Below, one piece after another: positions 17,720-26,473 of a stretch of DNA of 64,000 nt. This DNA comes from Centipeda artemidis DSM 19719 (lineage in GTDB: Bacteria > Bacillota > Negativicutes > Selenomonadales > Selenomonadaceae): the NCBI RefSeq assembly GCF_000426665.1, contig NZ_AUFU01000001.1, forward strand, positions 1 to 64,000, given 5' to 3'. The position numbers and the translations under genes were made by a program. Every line of letters starts with the position of its first letter. Within the stretch, counting starts at the first letter, position 1. A model generated the notes under the pieces. It saw only the letters and a list, made by a program, of their open reading frames with translations. It was not told the DNA's origin and did not search any database.

Positions 17720-18200
17720 TCATTTGCTGAGAAATACGGGACAATGCGAGTGTTTGCTGACATACGAGGACACGCTGCCAAAGGCAAGTCGCTCGAACGT
17801 GCCGAAGCCGCGTGTGCCCATGACGATGAGGTCGCTCTCCTCCTCAGCGGCGACGGCAACGATGGTCTCGCCGGGATTTCCTTCGGCGACGCGCGGATGG
17901 GCGCGCACGTTGTGCGGAATCTCGTGCATCAGCTCCGCGAGGAGGCGATAGGCGGAAATCTTCAGTTCGGCGGGCAGATAGCCGCTCGTGCTGACCTGCT
18001 CGAATGCCGAGACATGTGCGTCGTAATCGACGACCATGAGTACTGTTAGCTCCGCCCCCCGTACGGCGCCCAAGCTCAATTGCCCATGTTGCGGCATGGA
18101 ACGACGCATGAGAGCCGTCGATAGCGACGAGGATGCGCTCGCATCGAACGTCGTGCGCGGGGCGACTCTTGATCTCTGCGATCAGTGATGCCGTGTCCAT
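17720..18200 (-). pseudogene. universal stress protein (UspA family), frameshifted in a G6 run
   Basis: Two overlapping reading frames together make one UspA protein of about 159 residues. The N-terminal frame (from ATG 18200, AAAGGAGG site) gives RILVAIDGSHASFHAATWAI and IELGRRTG. The C-terminal frame gives GAELTVLMVVDYDAH and later the ATP-site motif MGTRGFGTFERLAFGSVS. They join exactly if the G6 run (C6 on plus at 18055-18060) were G5. The rest of the gene is intact, which suggests a recent slip, a phase-variable tract or a sequencing error. It is the last gene after hlyD and the permease. Confidence 0.85.
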
Positions 18201-18214
18201 CTCGAATACCTCCT

Positions 18215-19384
18215 TTAGGTTTCTAGGTGCAGTCTTGTCCCTGCGGGCTGCCCGTCCGCATCGCGCGCAAGCAGCTCCTTTTTCGCGCTGTAAAAACGCA
18301 GCGTGTAGAGGACGCCAACGACGGCGATGTAGATAAGGAACGCGCCAAATGTCGCTGCATATCCCATGAAGTCGGCACCGCGCGTGACGATGTCACGCGT
18401 GAAATGGAACTCCCATGTGAGCGGCCAAATATGCGAGAGTGCCACGACCCAGTCGGCGAAATGCGAAAGAGGTCCCGTCGGACCGCCGAAAATGAAGCCG
18501 CCGGGGATGATGAGGATCATGCGGCTCGCGGCGACGCCGGGATTCGCCGCCGACCAGCCCGCGAGCGTCGTCACCATGCCGAGCACAAATACATAGAAAA
18601 TCTGGACAAAGATGAAGTTCGCAAGATGCCCCGCAAAGATGAGGTCGCCCCAAACGCGCAGTACCGCCATGCCGACGCACCACGAGACGATAAGGAGTCC
18701 GCCGTAGGGAAGCGTCCGCAGGACGAGATCCCACGGTGTCCCCGTGCGCACGATGGCATCAAGCTCCCCCGTCAGGCGCAGGCGCGGGATCATACCGATA
18801 GTCGCAAAGGTGTAGAACATCGAGCCGAAGAAGAACAGGAAGCCAAGTGTCATGCTGTTGCTCGTCGAGGTATTCGGGCTAAAGAGCACGCGGTCGGCAA
18901 TCTGTATGCCGCCGTCGATCGTGTCGTTCGTGCTGCCGGAATCGCCGTTTGCCGCCGCGTTCTCAAGCACGGCGAGCTCATTCATCGCTTCCTTTATCTC
19001 GGCGGTCTGTGCGGCGTTCGTGTTGTCATAGAACACGCCGATGTGATTCGCCGTCCCCGTATAGCGGTCTTTTTCGAGACCCTGCGGGAAATAGACGACG
19101 GCAATCGCCTTGTCGCGGTACAGGAAGGAGCGCGGATCAGCGGGCGTATTGACCACCGCCGTGACCTTCATGTACTCCGAGGCGTCGATGCGGTTCGTGA
19201 GCTCATGCGTGTAGGCGGAGTTGTCGAGTTCGATGACGACGACGCCAGCATCTTTGGAGAAATTGCCCGCGAGCATCACGGACAGCACGACGGAGATCGC
19301 CATGGCGACCATGATGGAGACCTTTTCATACGGCATTCCCTGCCCGGAAAAAAGGTATTTGAGCTCAGCTTTGAGTGAATGCAC
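18215..19384 (-). CDS. ABC-2 type transporter permease (YhhJ/YbhR-like)
   Basis: An inner-membrane permease of about 389 residues. One N-terminal helix (about 25-45) is followed by a large extracytoplasmic domain to about 185, then five helices (about 190-375), the ABC2_membrane_3 layout. The domain includes VVVIELDNSAYTHELTNRID and FYDNTNAAQT, typical of the efflux-type subfamily. Two GTG codons are possible; I prefer 19384, nine bases after GGAG, over 19390, which is too close. It overlaps the end of the hlyD gene. No ATPase is encoded nearby. Confidence 0.82.
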   Translation of the reverse strand: MHSLKAELKYLFSGQGMPYEKVSIMVAMAISVVLSVMLAGNFSKDAGVVVIELDNSAYTHELTNRIDASEYMKVTAVVNTPADPRSFLYRDKAIAVVYFPQGLEKDRYTGTANHIGVFYDNTNAAQTAEIKEAMNELAVLENAAANGDSGSTNDTIDGGIQIADRVLFSPNTSTSNSMTLGFLFFFGSMFYTFATIGMIPRLRLTGELDAIVRTGTPWDLVLRTLPYGGLLIVSWCVGMAVLRVWGDLIFAGHLANFIFVQIFYVFVLGMVTTLAGWSAANPGVAASRMILIIPGGFIFGGPTGPLSHFADWVVALSHIWPLTWEFHFTRDIVTRGADFMGYAATFGAFLIYIAVVGVLYTLRFYSAKKELLARDADGQPAGTRLHLET

Positions 19385-20164
19385 GGTCACTCACTCCAAT
19401 CGTCATGCCGGGAATGATCTCGTCGGTCGGGTCGACGTAGATGCGAATCTGAAACGCGGAGAGATCCGCCTGGCTCTTCTCGCGCGACATCTTGAGGTCG
19501 GCGAACCCCGGCGCCTTCGTCACGAGACGCACCGTCCCCGGCACCTCGCGGTCGCCCGCAACGGCACGTCCCGTGATGCGGTCGCCCTCGTGAATCCCGC
19601 GTACCTGATCCTCGCTGACGTAGATGTCATAATAGCCTCGATTGCTTTCGAGGAGGACGACGGGGCGTCCCGGGGAGATCATCTCGCCTTCTTTGGCGAG
19701 GAGCTTCAGCACCTTGCCATCCTCGGGCGTACGCAGCACGAGACGATCGCGCGCAACATCGAGTTCCTTTTTCTGCACGAGGAGCATGTCGCGCTGTGCT
19801 TCGAGCGCCGCAACGTCGTTCCCCATATTTGCCGCGCTTCGGCGCGCCTGCTCGATGGTCGGCAGGGAGATGGACTCCGTATTGCCCGTATCCGCTGCGC
19901 CGCCGAGGAGCTGCGCGAGATTTTGCGCCTGCTGCTGCGTCGCGGCGCGCGCACCTCGTCGCCTTCCCTCACAGCCTCGCGCACGAGACGCCCGCTCACG
20001 GAGTCAAAGGACATCTTAACCTGCTCGGCGGTGAGGATGCCCTCTTTTTGCCGCGTGGCGAGCACGACGGCATCGCTTCCCGTATACATGAGCACAAGCC
20101 CCGCGACGATGAACAGTACGATGAACGCAGCGCCGACGCGCTTTGCCTTTGCCTTCGGATCCAT
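19365..20164 (-). pseudogene. HlyD-family periplasmic adaptor protein, frameshifted
   Basis: Two frames together form one membrane-fusion protein of about 266 residues. The upstream frame has one membrane anchor (FIVLFIVAGLVLMYTG) and the lipoyl-type SFDSVSGRLVREAVREGDEVRA. The sense then moves to another frame that reads ATQQQAQNLAQLLGG, a coiled-coil hairpin, DRLVLRTPEDGKVLKLLAKEGE and a C-terminal beta domain. The change lies in a GC tract at about 19931-19953 and needs one inserted base or two deleted bases to repair. The start ATG 20164 has an AAAGGAG site. It would have linked the permease to an outer-membrane exit duct. Confidence 0.8.
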
Positions 20165-20199
20165 ATGACCGCTCCTTTCTTTCCCCTCTCATCCTATGT

Positions 20200-20231
20200 A
20201 AAAAGCGCCGCACCCGTGAAGGTGCGACGCC
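20200..20231 (-). terminator. terminator of rpsF-ssb-rpsR
   Basis: On the minus strand GGCGTCGCACC and GGGTGCGGCGC pair around a TTCAC loop and are followed by five T residues. It lies 30 bases after the rpsR stop. Confidence 0.85.
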
Positions 20232-20260
20232 GGAAGAATCTCAGATTCTTTGTGTTTCCC

Positions 20261-20494
20261 TTATTCCGCAGTGAACGGAAGAAGTGCGATATTACGGGCA
20301 CGCTTGATGGCAAGCGTGACCTGTCTTTGATGCTTTGCGCAGTTGCCGGAAATGCGGCGCGGGAGAATCTTCCCTCGCTCCGTTGTGAAGCGGCGCAGTT
20401 TCGCGGCGTCCTTGTAGTCGATATGGTCTACCTTATCAACGCAGAATGAGCAGACCTTGCGGCGGGGCTTGCGTCCCCGATCTCGTCTCATCAT
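20261..20494 (-). CDS. rpsR: 30S ribosomal protein S18
   Basis: A 77-residue S18, complete in length. It contains KVCSFC, the [22 protein letters not shown] signature and the [13 protein letters not shown] end. It binds S6 on the small-subunit platform. The CSFC part belongs to the zinc-type S18 N-terminus, but the other two cysteines of a full zinc site are not evident, as only one further cysteine (GNCAKHQ) is seen. AAGGAGG lies about nine bases before the first of two adjacent ATG codons. It is the third gene of the conserved rpsF-ssb-rpsR operon. Confidence 0.97.
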   Translation of the reverse strand: MMRRDRGRKPRRKVCSFCVDKVDHIDYKDAAKLRRFTTERGKILPRRISGNCAKHQRQVTLAIKRARNIALLPFTAE

Positions 20495-20538
20495 TTTATT
20501 TTTCCCTCCTTGTCACGGGATATTCCGGGCGCGCGCGC

Positions 20539-20985
20539 TCAGAATGGAATCTCGTCGTCCGGAACCACGGGTCCCATCATGTCGGGCGCACCGCCGCCTG
20601 CGGCAGGTGCAGCGCCGGATCCGGCGGGGGCATCATAGCCGCCCATACCGCCGCCGGCATTTTTCGAATCAAGAAACTCTACATTGTCCGCTACGACATC
20701 GGTCGCGTATTTGCGCTGTCCGTCATTGCCGTCGTAGCTGCGCACCTGAATGCGCCCCTCGACGCCAATACGGCGTCCCTTCGTGAGGTTGTTGCCGCAA
20801 ATTTCGGCGAGCTTGTCCCAGCAGGTGACGGGGATAAAATCAGCGGTCTGCTGCCCCTCCTGCTGCGCCGCACGCGAAAAACGGCGGTCAACAGCAACGG
20901 TGAACCGGCAAAATGCTTTGCCGCTCTGTGTGTAGCGTATATCGGGGTCGCGCGTGAGGCGCCCGATCAGTATGACTCTGTTCAT
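20539..20985 (-). CDS. ssb: single-stranded DNA-binding protein
   Basis: A 148-residue SSB. Residues 1-105 are the OB fold, with MNRVILIGRLTRDPDIRYT and the EGRIQVRSYDGNDGQR strand pair. A Gly/Ala-rich flexible linker follows, and the acidic tip DDEIPF recruits replication and repair partners. It lies between rpsF and rpsR, as in most bacteria, which ties its level to ribosomal protein expression. Confidence 0.97.
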   Translation of the reverse strand: MNRVILIGRLTRDPDIRYTQSGKAFCRFTVAVDRRFSRAAQQEGQQTADFIPVTCWDKLAEICGNNLTKGRRIGVEGRIQVRSYDGNDGQRKYATDVVADNVEFLDSKNAGGGMGGYDAPAGSGAAPAAGGGAPDMMGPVVPDDEIPF

Positions 20986-21021
20986 TCGATTGTTCTCTCC
21001 CGCATGTCGATGGGATTCGTT

Positions 21022-21330
21022 TTACTCTTTGTCTGTTTCCGGAACACCGTTCTCCGCACGGACGATCATATGCTTTAGGAGATCGTCGGTGATCTTCATC
21101 ACGCGGTCGCACTCGGCGACACAGGCGGGCTCTGCATTGACATACAGCAGAACGTAGTATCCCTCGCTGTGGTCATTGATCTCATAGGCGAGGCGCTTCT
21201 TGCCCCAGCGATCCTCTTTCTCAATCGTACCGCCGTTTGCCTGAATGAGCTTCGTGAACTTCTCGATGACGGCGTTGGTTGCCTCTTCCTCCATCGGCTT
21301 CACGATAAATATGACTTCGTACATTCTCAC
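21022..21330 (-). CDS. rpsF: 30S ribosomal protein S6
   Basis: A 102-residue S6 with MYEVIFIVKP at the N-terminus and EDRWGKKRLAYEINDHSEGYYVL in the core. It pairs with S18 on the 30S platform. A strong GGAGGTG precedes a GTG at 21330; the ATG two codons later is an alternative. It is the first gene of the operon, and its leader holds a hairpin that may be the S6:S18 feedback site. Confidence 0.97.
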   Translation of the reverse strand: MRMYEVIFIVKPMEEEATNAVIEKFTKLIQANGGTIEKEDRWGKKRLAYEINDHSEGYYVLLYVNAEPACVAECDRVMKITDDLLKHMIVRAENGVPETDKE

Positions 21331-21349
21331 GAAATCACCTCCTCTTTGG

Positions 21350-21379
21350 TCTGTGGCCGCCGCTCATCGCAGCGGCAGA
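21350..21379 (-). promoter_or_regulatory. candidate S6:S18 autoregulatory hairpin in the rpsF leader
   Basis: On the minus strand an outer TCTG/CAGA stem encloses a CCGCT/AGCGG hairpin and an unpaired CGGCCA-like stretch. Its place just before the rpsF ribosome binding site and its CCG content are reminiscent of the known S6:S18 mRNA motif. I judged this by eye only. Confidence 0.35.
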
Positions 21380-21432
21380 GTGAAATTTTTCGCTGCAAGC
21401 GCGCACGAAAGACGCGCTTGACAACGTGACTT

Positions 21433-21461
21433 AGTATAGCATGTTTGTGACGCACGCGCAA
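21433..21461 (-). promoter_or_regulatory. promoter of rpsF-ssb-rpsR
   Basis: On the minus strand TTGCGC (21461-21456) and TATACT (21438-21433) are 17 bases apart. The leader to rpsF is about 95 bases. Confidence 0.65.
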
Positions 21462-21511
21462 GATGCAGGAGGCAATTTTTATTCCCGTCGAGGCATTTGC
21501 TCAATGCGCGT

Positions 21512-21539
21512 TTGAATTGGGAGAAAATTATGGTATACT
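21512..21539 (+). promoter_or_regulatory. promoter of the trk operon
   Basis: TTGAAT (21512-21517) and TATACT (21534-21539) are 16 bases apart. The trkA start lies about 30 bases beyond the predicted transcript start. Confidence 0.6.
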
Positions 21540-21575
21540 TCTTTATGATATCAGTTGCTGCGGGAGGGAATTATT

Positions 21576-22925
21576 TTGCGTATTGTCATAGCGGGAGCCG
21601 GGCGCCTGGGCTACAGCATCGCGTCCCTGCTCTCGGAGGAGGGCATGGACGTCGTGGTCGTAGACGGCGAGGAGAGCCAGCTTGAGGCGGCAAAGACGAC
21701 GCTCGACGTGCTCACGATCGCGGCGAACATCTCAAGTCCGCTCACGATGAACGATCCTGACATTAAAGGAGCGGACATCCTCATCGCCGTCACAGAAAGC
21801 GACGAGGTGAACATGGTCGCCTGCATACTCGCGAAGAAACACGGCATCCCCCACACGATCGCCCGCATCCGTGACATGAACTTTACGGTGGAGGCGAGCG
21901 CCTATCTCAAGGAAAATTTTGACATCGACCTCGCGCTCAATCCGGAGCTGATTACAGCGCGCGAAATTAACCGCATCCTCATGACGCCAGCTGCGCTCAA
22001 TGTGGAGGACTTCGGTCAGGGCAAGGTGCGTCTCTTTGAGACGCGTATCCGGCGCAAATCCGCGATCGCGCGTACGCCGCTAAAATCGTTGAAGCTCCCG
22101 CCCGGGGTTCTCGCGGGACTCATTTTCCGCGATCACCGCATGATCATCCCCCACGGCGACGATGTGTTCCTGCCGGGCGACAACGCCTACTTCATCGGTC
22201 TGCCGGACAAGATTGAACAGTTCAGCCAAAGTCTGGTGCAGAGCGACACGCACAAGCTGAACCGCGCCGCAATCATCGGCGCGGGACGCACGGGGCGCGC
22301 CCTTGCGCTCATGCTCGAGCAGCAGGGCGTGCAGGTCAAGGTCATTGATAAGAACCGCGAGCGCTGCGAATTGCTCGCGGAGAAGCTAAAGACGGGGCTT
22401 GCGATCTGCGGCGACGGGACGGATATCGATCTCCTCACAGAGGAGGGCGTCGCAGAGGCGGACGTCATCATCTGCCTCACAGAGGACGATAAGCTGAACC
22501 TCATGCTCGCTCTGCTCGCGCGTCACCTCTCCGACAACCGCATCAAGACGGTCGTGCGCGTCGACCGCAACGAATACATCGACCTCATGGAGAAGGTCGG
22601 CGTCAACATCGCGCTCTCGGCGCGTCTGCTCTCGGCGAGCGAGGTGCTTGCTTATGCGCGCGGCGGTGATGTGGCACGTGTGACCCTGCTCGAGGGGGCG
22701 CGTGCGGAGGCGCTCGAGGTGATCGTCAGTCCGGGCGCACCCGTGACGGGCAAACAGCTCATGAACGCGCAGCTCCCGCGCGAATGCCTCGTCTGTGCCT
22801 ATGTGCGCAACGAGGAGGCAGCGATCCCGAACGGGATGACGGAGCTGATGCCGGGCGACCGCGTGATCCTCTTCGTGCTGAAGAGCTTCGCACAAAAGGC
22901 GCTGTCTTATTTTGGAGACGACTGA
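21576..22925 (+). CDS. trkA: Trk potassium channel regulatory subunit TrkA
   Basis: A 449-residue cytoplasmic gating subunit with two RCK units. The first nucleotide-binding fold begins RIVIAGAGRLGYS, with the acidic strand end VVVVDGEE. The second begins RAAIIGAGRTGRALA, with VIDKNRERC. Each fold is followed by a TrkA_C domain (about 140-225 and 365-449). The start is TTG 21576, seven bases after GGGAGGG. The stop overlaps the next gene's ATG, so channel and gate are made together. It probably binds NAD(H) or ATP/ADP to open the membrane subunits. Confidence 0.94.
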   Translation: MRIVIAGAGRLGYSIASLLSEEGMDVVVVDGEESQLEAAKTTLDVLTIAANISSPLTMNDPDIKGADILIAVTESDEVNMVACILAKKHGIPHTIARIRDMNFTVEASAYLKENFDIDLALNPELITAREINRILMTPAALNVEDFGQGKVRLFETRIRRKSAIARTPLKSLKLPPGVLAGLIFRDHRMIIPHGDDVFLPGDNAYFIGLPDKIEQFSQSLVQSDTHKLNRAAIIGAGRTGRALALMLEQQGVQVKVIDKNRERCELLAEKLKTGLAICGDGTDIDLLTEEGVAEADVIICLTEDDKLNLMLALLARHLSDNRIKTVVRVDRNEYIDLMEKVGVNIALSARLLSASEVLAYARGGDVARVTLLEGARAEALEVIVSPGAPVTGKQLMNAQLPRECLVCAYVRNEEAAIPNGMTELMPGDRVILFVLKSFAQKALSYFGDD

Positions 22926-24364
22926 TGCGGTTCGATTTATTTTGGGTACTCATGGGGCGCACAGCGTATGTGTTCGCACCGCTCTACCTCGTGCCGTTCG
23001 CCTACGGGTTCATCTACGGTGTGGATGGCGCGAGCTCATTTTTCGCACTCAGCATTCTGACGGCGATCCTTGGCATGGTGTTCGGCAATATGGGGCGCAG
23101 TCATATGCGTCAGCTGTCCGTGCAGGAGGGGATGCTGTTCATTCTCGCCATTTGGCTGCTGCTCGCCGTCCTCGGGATGCTGCCGTTCCACCTTGCTGGT
23201 CTGCATCTGTCGCCTGTCGATACGTTCTTGGAGTGTATCTCCGCGCTCACGACGACGGGCATGACGTCGCTCGGCGATATGCTGCCGCCGACGCTCCTCC
23301 TCTGGCGGGCACTCCTCAGCTGGTTCGGCGGGCTGCTCTTCGTGGTCATTCTCGTGACGGTACTGCCCGTCGTTGGCGGATGTTTCGGCGTGGATTTCAC
23401 CGTGGGGCAGGATCGGCTGTTCAGCCCGCTCTGGAACCGCATGACAAAGCCGATGCACGAGATGATGCTGCTCTATATTGCGCTGACCGCGGTTGCCGCC
23501 GGCATCTATCTTGCGGCGGGAGATGCGGCGCTGCCCGCATTCATGCTTGCGCTCTTTACCATCTCCTCGGGTGCCGGCTCAATGACGGGCGGTATCTCTC
23601 CCACCCCCGCGCTGATGGCTGCGGGCGGCATCGTCTCGCTGCTCTCCGCCCTGCCGCTCCTTACGCTGTGGCAGGCAGGGCGACGGCACACGGCAAAGAA
23701 CCTTCTTCATCATGCGGAGCTGCGTGCCTTTTTCACACTGCTCCTCTGTGCCGGCGTTCTTCTCGCTCTTTTGCCCATACTGCACGGGCTGCTCCCCGTG
23801 GGGGCTGCACTCGGGCACGGGTTCTTCTACGCCGCCTCCTTTCTCTCGACAAACGGTCTGACGCTGCGCCCGGCGGATGAGTTTCACGGATTTGCACAGC
23901 TCCTCCTCATCCTGCTCGCCATCATCGGCGGGTGTATGGGATCCGCGGCAGGCGGTTTCCGCATCTCGAGGCTCCTCGTATTATGTTCACTCGCGTGGAC
24001 GGAACTGCTGCGCACGCTGCACCCACGTATGGTTTTCGCCGTGCGCCAAGGCGGCGAGATCGTCCCCCTGCACGCGGCGGGGCGCATTCTCATGCTCGTG
24101 TTTTTCTTCGCGGCGGTGTTCGGCGGCGGCAGTCTCCTGCTTGCTCTCGCAGGGCTCTCGCCCATCGAGACAATCTCCCTCACTGTGGCGTGCCTGACGA
24201 CAACGGGCAGTGTCTCCTCACTCGCCGGGCTCGATACGCTCGCGGGGCTGCCCGCATGGACAAAGTTCTCTTGTGCGTTCTTGATGGTGCTCGGACGCAT
24301 CGAGGTCTTTGCGTTCTTCCTGTTCGTCGGCGCCCTCTTTGAAAACATGCAGCGCAAGTGGTGA
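22925..24364 (+). CDS. TrkH-family potassium uptake protein, divergent paralogue
   Basis: A 479-residue membrane protein with about ten hydrophobic segments and four pore loops. The loops read LTTTGMTSL, SSGAGSMTGG, LSTNGLTL and LTTTGSVS, so a glycine is kept in each filter. The second and fourth differ from the usual IGTGGFS and NVGPG forms. The ATG 22925-22927 shares its A with the trkA stop codon. A second, more canonical TrkH gene follows seven bases after this stop. The altered loops could change ion selectivity (potassium versus sodium), which is inference. Confidence 0.88.
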   Translation: MRFDLFWVLMGRTAYVFAPLYLVPFAYGFIYGVDGASSFFALSILTAILGMVFGNMGRSHMRQLSVQEGMLFILAIWLLLAVLGMLPFHLAGLHLSPVDTFLECISALTTTGMTSLGDMLPPTLLLWRALLSWFGGLLFVVILVTVLPVVGGCFGVDFTVGQDRLFSPLWNRMTKPMHEMMLLYIALTAVAAGIYLAAGDAALPAFMLALFTISSGAGSMTGGISPTPALMAAGGIVSLLSALPLLTLWQAGRRHTAKNLLHHAELRAFFTLLLCAGVLLALLPILHGLLPVGAALGHGFFYAASFLSTNGLTLRPADEFHGFAQLLLILLAIIGGCMGSAAGGFRISRLLVLCSLAWTELLRTLHPRMVFAVRQGGEIVPLHAAGRILMLVFFFAAVFGGGSLLLALAGLSPIETISLTVACLTTTGSVSSLAGLDTLAGLPAWTKFSCAFLMVLGRIEVFAFFLFVGALFENMQRKW

Positions 24365-24370
24365 GAAGCT

Positions 24371-25819
24371 ATGAACATCTACACGGTCAATTACATTCTC
24401 TCGCGTCTCGCCTTTGCCGTTTCGGTATCGCTCGTCATCCCGCTCGTACTCGCCGTCCTTTATCATGAAAGCAGCCGTGAGGCATTCATGCTCGCCGCAC
24501 TTGTCAGCGCGTTCCTCGGCGCTGCATTCCGCCGATACGGGCGGCCTGCCGAGGAACTGACGGCACGCGAGGGGATCGCCATCACGGCATTCGGCTGGAT
24601 GACGGGGACGTTTCTCGGGATGCTGCCCTATCTGCTCGGCGGCTACCTCGGCTTCCTCGATGCGCTCTTTGAGAGCATCTCGGGATTTACCGGGACGGGC
24701 GCGACAGTCTTTGCTTCACTCAGCTCCCTTCCCTACAGCATTCTTTTTTGGCGGATGATGACCGCGTGGATCGGCGGTCTCGGCATCATCGTTATCTTCA
24801 TCGCGCTCCTCCCGCAGTCGGGGGCAAGCACGATCTACATGTATAACGCCGAGGGCGCAGGGCCGACCATGGATCGCGTGATGCCGCGCCTGCGCGACAT
24901 GACGATGGCACTCTTTAAGATCTACCTCTTCTTTACCGTGGTGACAACGGTCGTCTATATGCTCTGCGGCGTCGATTTCAGCATCGCTGTGACCCATGCC
25001 ATGTCCACGATTGGCAGCTGCGGATTCTCCACCTACGATGACAGCGCGATGCACTTTCACAGCGTCGCTTTCGAGCTGTGGACGGCGCTCTTCATGTTCC
25101 TCACGGGCGGCAGTTTTTCCCTGTACTATCGCGTGTGGATCAAAGGGCCGGGCGTGATTCGCCGCAATACGGAATTCCGTACTTATTTCTTTATCGCGGT
25201 CGGGGCGATTCTCCTCATCACGCTGAACCTCAGTATAGAGATGAAGGTGGATATCCTCTCCGCGCTGCGCGCCGCCGTCTTTCAAGTGCCGTCACTCTCG
25301 ACGACGGGTTTTGTCTCCGCCGATTTTGAAACGTGGCCGACCTTTTCCAAAATGCTGCTCCTGACACTCATGATGATCGGCGGGTGTGCGGGCTCGACGG
25401 CAAGCGGCATCAAGGTCGCGCGCATCGTGCTCCTCTTTCGAAGTGCCCGCGCCGTCATTCAACAAAAACTGAACCCGCACCGTGTCGTCGACGTCTCACT
25501 CGGCGGCGTCCATGTGGACGGCGCCGTGCTGATGCGCGTGGGAACGTTCTTCTTCCTCTATCTCCTCATCATCTGTATCACGGCGCTCCTGCTCACAGCG
25601 GACGGGCTCGCACCGTTCGACGCCGTCGCTGTCGCCGTCACGACCATCGGCAATATCGGCCCCGCGTTCGGCATCGTAAGCGCAACGGCGACCTACGCGC
25701 CCCTCTCCGATTTCGTCAAGTCCGTGCTCTGCATCACGATGCTCCTCGGGCGGCTCGAAATCTTTACGCTCCTCATTCTCCTGCGCCCATCGTTTTGGAG
25801 GAAGACCAAGCGGTGGTAA
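24371..25819 (+). CDS. trkH: TrkH-family potassium uptake protein, canonical
   Basis: A 482-residue membrane subunit. Its pore loops read FTGTGATV, IGSCGFST, LSTTGFVS and IGNIGPAF, matching the standard TrkH/KtrB filters. The AGSTASGIK segment near residue 345 is the conserved stretch before the gating loop. The gene begins six bases after the first trkH and completes a trkA-trkH-trkH operon. The two TrkH proteins may form separate homodimers served by one TrkA. It is less likely that they form one mixed dimer. Confidence 0.92.
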   Translation: MNIYTVNYILSRLAFAVSVSLVIPLVLAVLYHESSREAFMLAALVSAFLGAAFRRYGRPAEELTAREGIAITAFGWMTGTFLGMLPYLLGGYLGFLDALFESISGFTGTGATVFASLSSLPYSILFWRMMTAWIGGLGIIVIFIALLPQSGASTIYMYNAEGAGPTMDRVMPRLRDMTMALFKIYLFFTVVTTVVYMLCGVDFSIAVTHAMSTIGSCGFSTYDDSAMHFHSVAFELWTALFMFLTGGSFSLYYRVWIKGPGVIRRNTEFRTYFFIAVGAILLITLNLSIEMKVDILSALRAAVFQVPSLSTTGFVSADFETWPTFSKMLLLTLMMIGGCAGSTASGIKVARIVLLFRSARAVIQQKLNPHRVVDVSLGGVHVDGAVLMRVGTFFFLYLLIICITALLLTADGLAPFDAVAVAVTTIGNIGPAFGIVSATATYAPLSDFVKSVLCITMLLGRLEIFTLLILLRPSFWRKTKRW

Positions 25820-25891
25820 AAATAAGCGGGCAGTGTCCGCATCGGCATATAAATGATTTATGGTTTGTTGAAGTTCAAAGGAGGCAAAATC

Positions 25892-26380
25892 ATGGGTATG
25901 TGTGCCAATTATTATGAAATCAGTGACGAACAGTTTAAGGAAATCGAATCCTCTTTGGATGTGATCTACGATTTCTCGGAGCGCGGAGAGGTCAATGAAG
26001 CCGATATCGACAAGATGTGGGACGCGCTCCATTTCTTACTAACCGGAGAGTCTGCCATGTACCGCCTTGAAGACAACCTGCTCAGCAATATGGTCGTTGG
26101 AAAGACCGCCCTTGATAATAAAGGAATTTTAATAGGGTACACTGAGCCCACAAGGGTAAAAGAGATTGCAAAAGAGTTGGATCAGGTCAATTTCGATGAC
26201 ATACTAAAAAAATTCAATATGCAAGAATGTAAAGAAGAGGAGCTCTATCCGAACATATGGGACTACGAAGAAGAGACGGAGGAAATCATGGAGGATCTAA
26301 CATACTCCTTTGACACACTCAACAAACTCTATCACAGTGCCGCCGAACACAATCACGGCGTTCTCGTCATGATCGACTAA
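25892..26380 (+). CDS. DUF1877 (YfbM-like) family protein
   Basis: A 162-residue soluble acidic protein. It begins MGMCANYYEIS, the usual DUF1877 opening, and contains DKMWDALHFLLTGE, the second family landmark, then an acidic EEETEEIMEDL stretch. The function of the family is unknown. The start ATG 25892 follows an AAGGAGG site. Base composition is lower in GC than the neighbours, and an IS element lies 120 bases downstream, so recent acquisition is possible. Confidence 0.82.
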   Translation: MGMCANYYEISDEQFKEIESSLDVIYDFSERGEVNEADIDKMWDALHFLLTGESAMYRLEDNLLSNMVVGKTALDNKGILIGYTEPTRVKEIAKELDQVNFDDILKKFNMQECKEEELYPNIWDYEEETEEIMEDLTYSFDTLNKLYHSAAEHNHGVLVMID

Positions 26381-26405
26381 ATGATTTTCCAACAGCACAT
26401 CATTT

Positions 26406-26473
26406 TCGCATCATTACCTCCTCAATCGCATCATTTGCGCATCACATGAGGAGGTAATGATGCGATTGAGGAG
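26406..26473. repeat. nested inverted repeats forming two mutually exclusive long hairpins
   Basis: A 19-bp perfect stem pairs 26406-26424 with 26447-26465. A separate 18-bp perfect stem pairs 26418-26435 with 26456-26473. The arms overlap on both sides (CTCCTCA and ATGATGCGA), so both stems cannot form fully at once. GCATCA occurs three times on the plus strand (26408, 26428, 26438). No T tract follows. It lies 25 bases after the DUF1877 stop and 29 bases before the IS3-type element. Confidence 0.85.
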
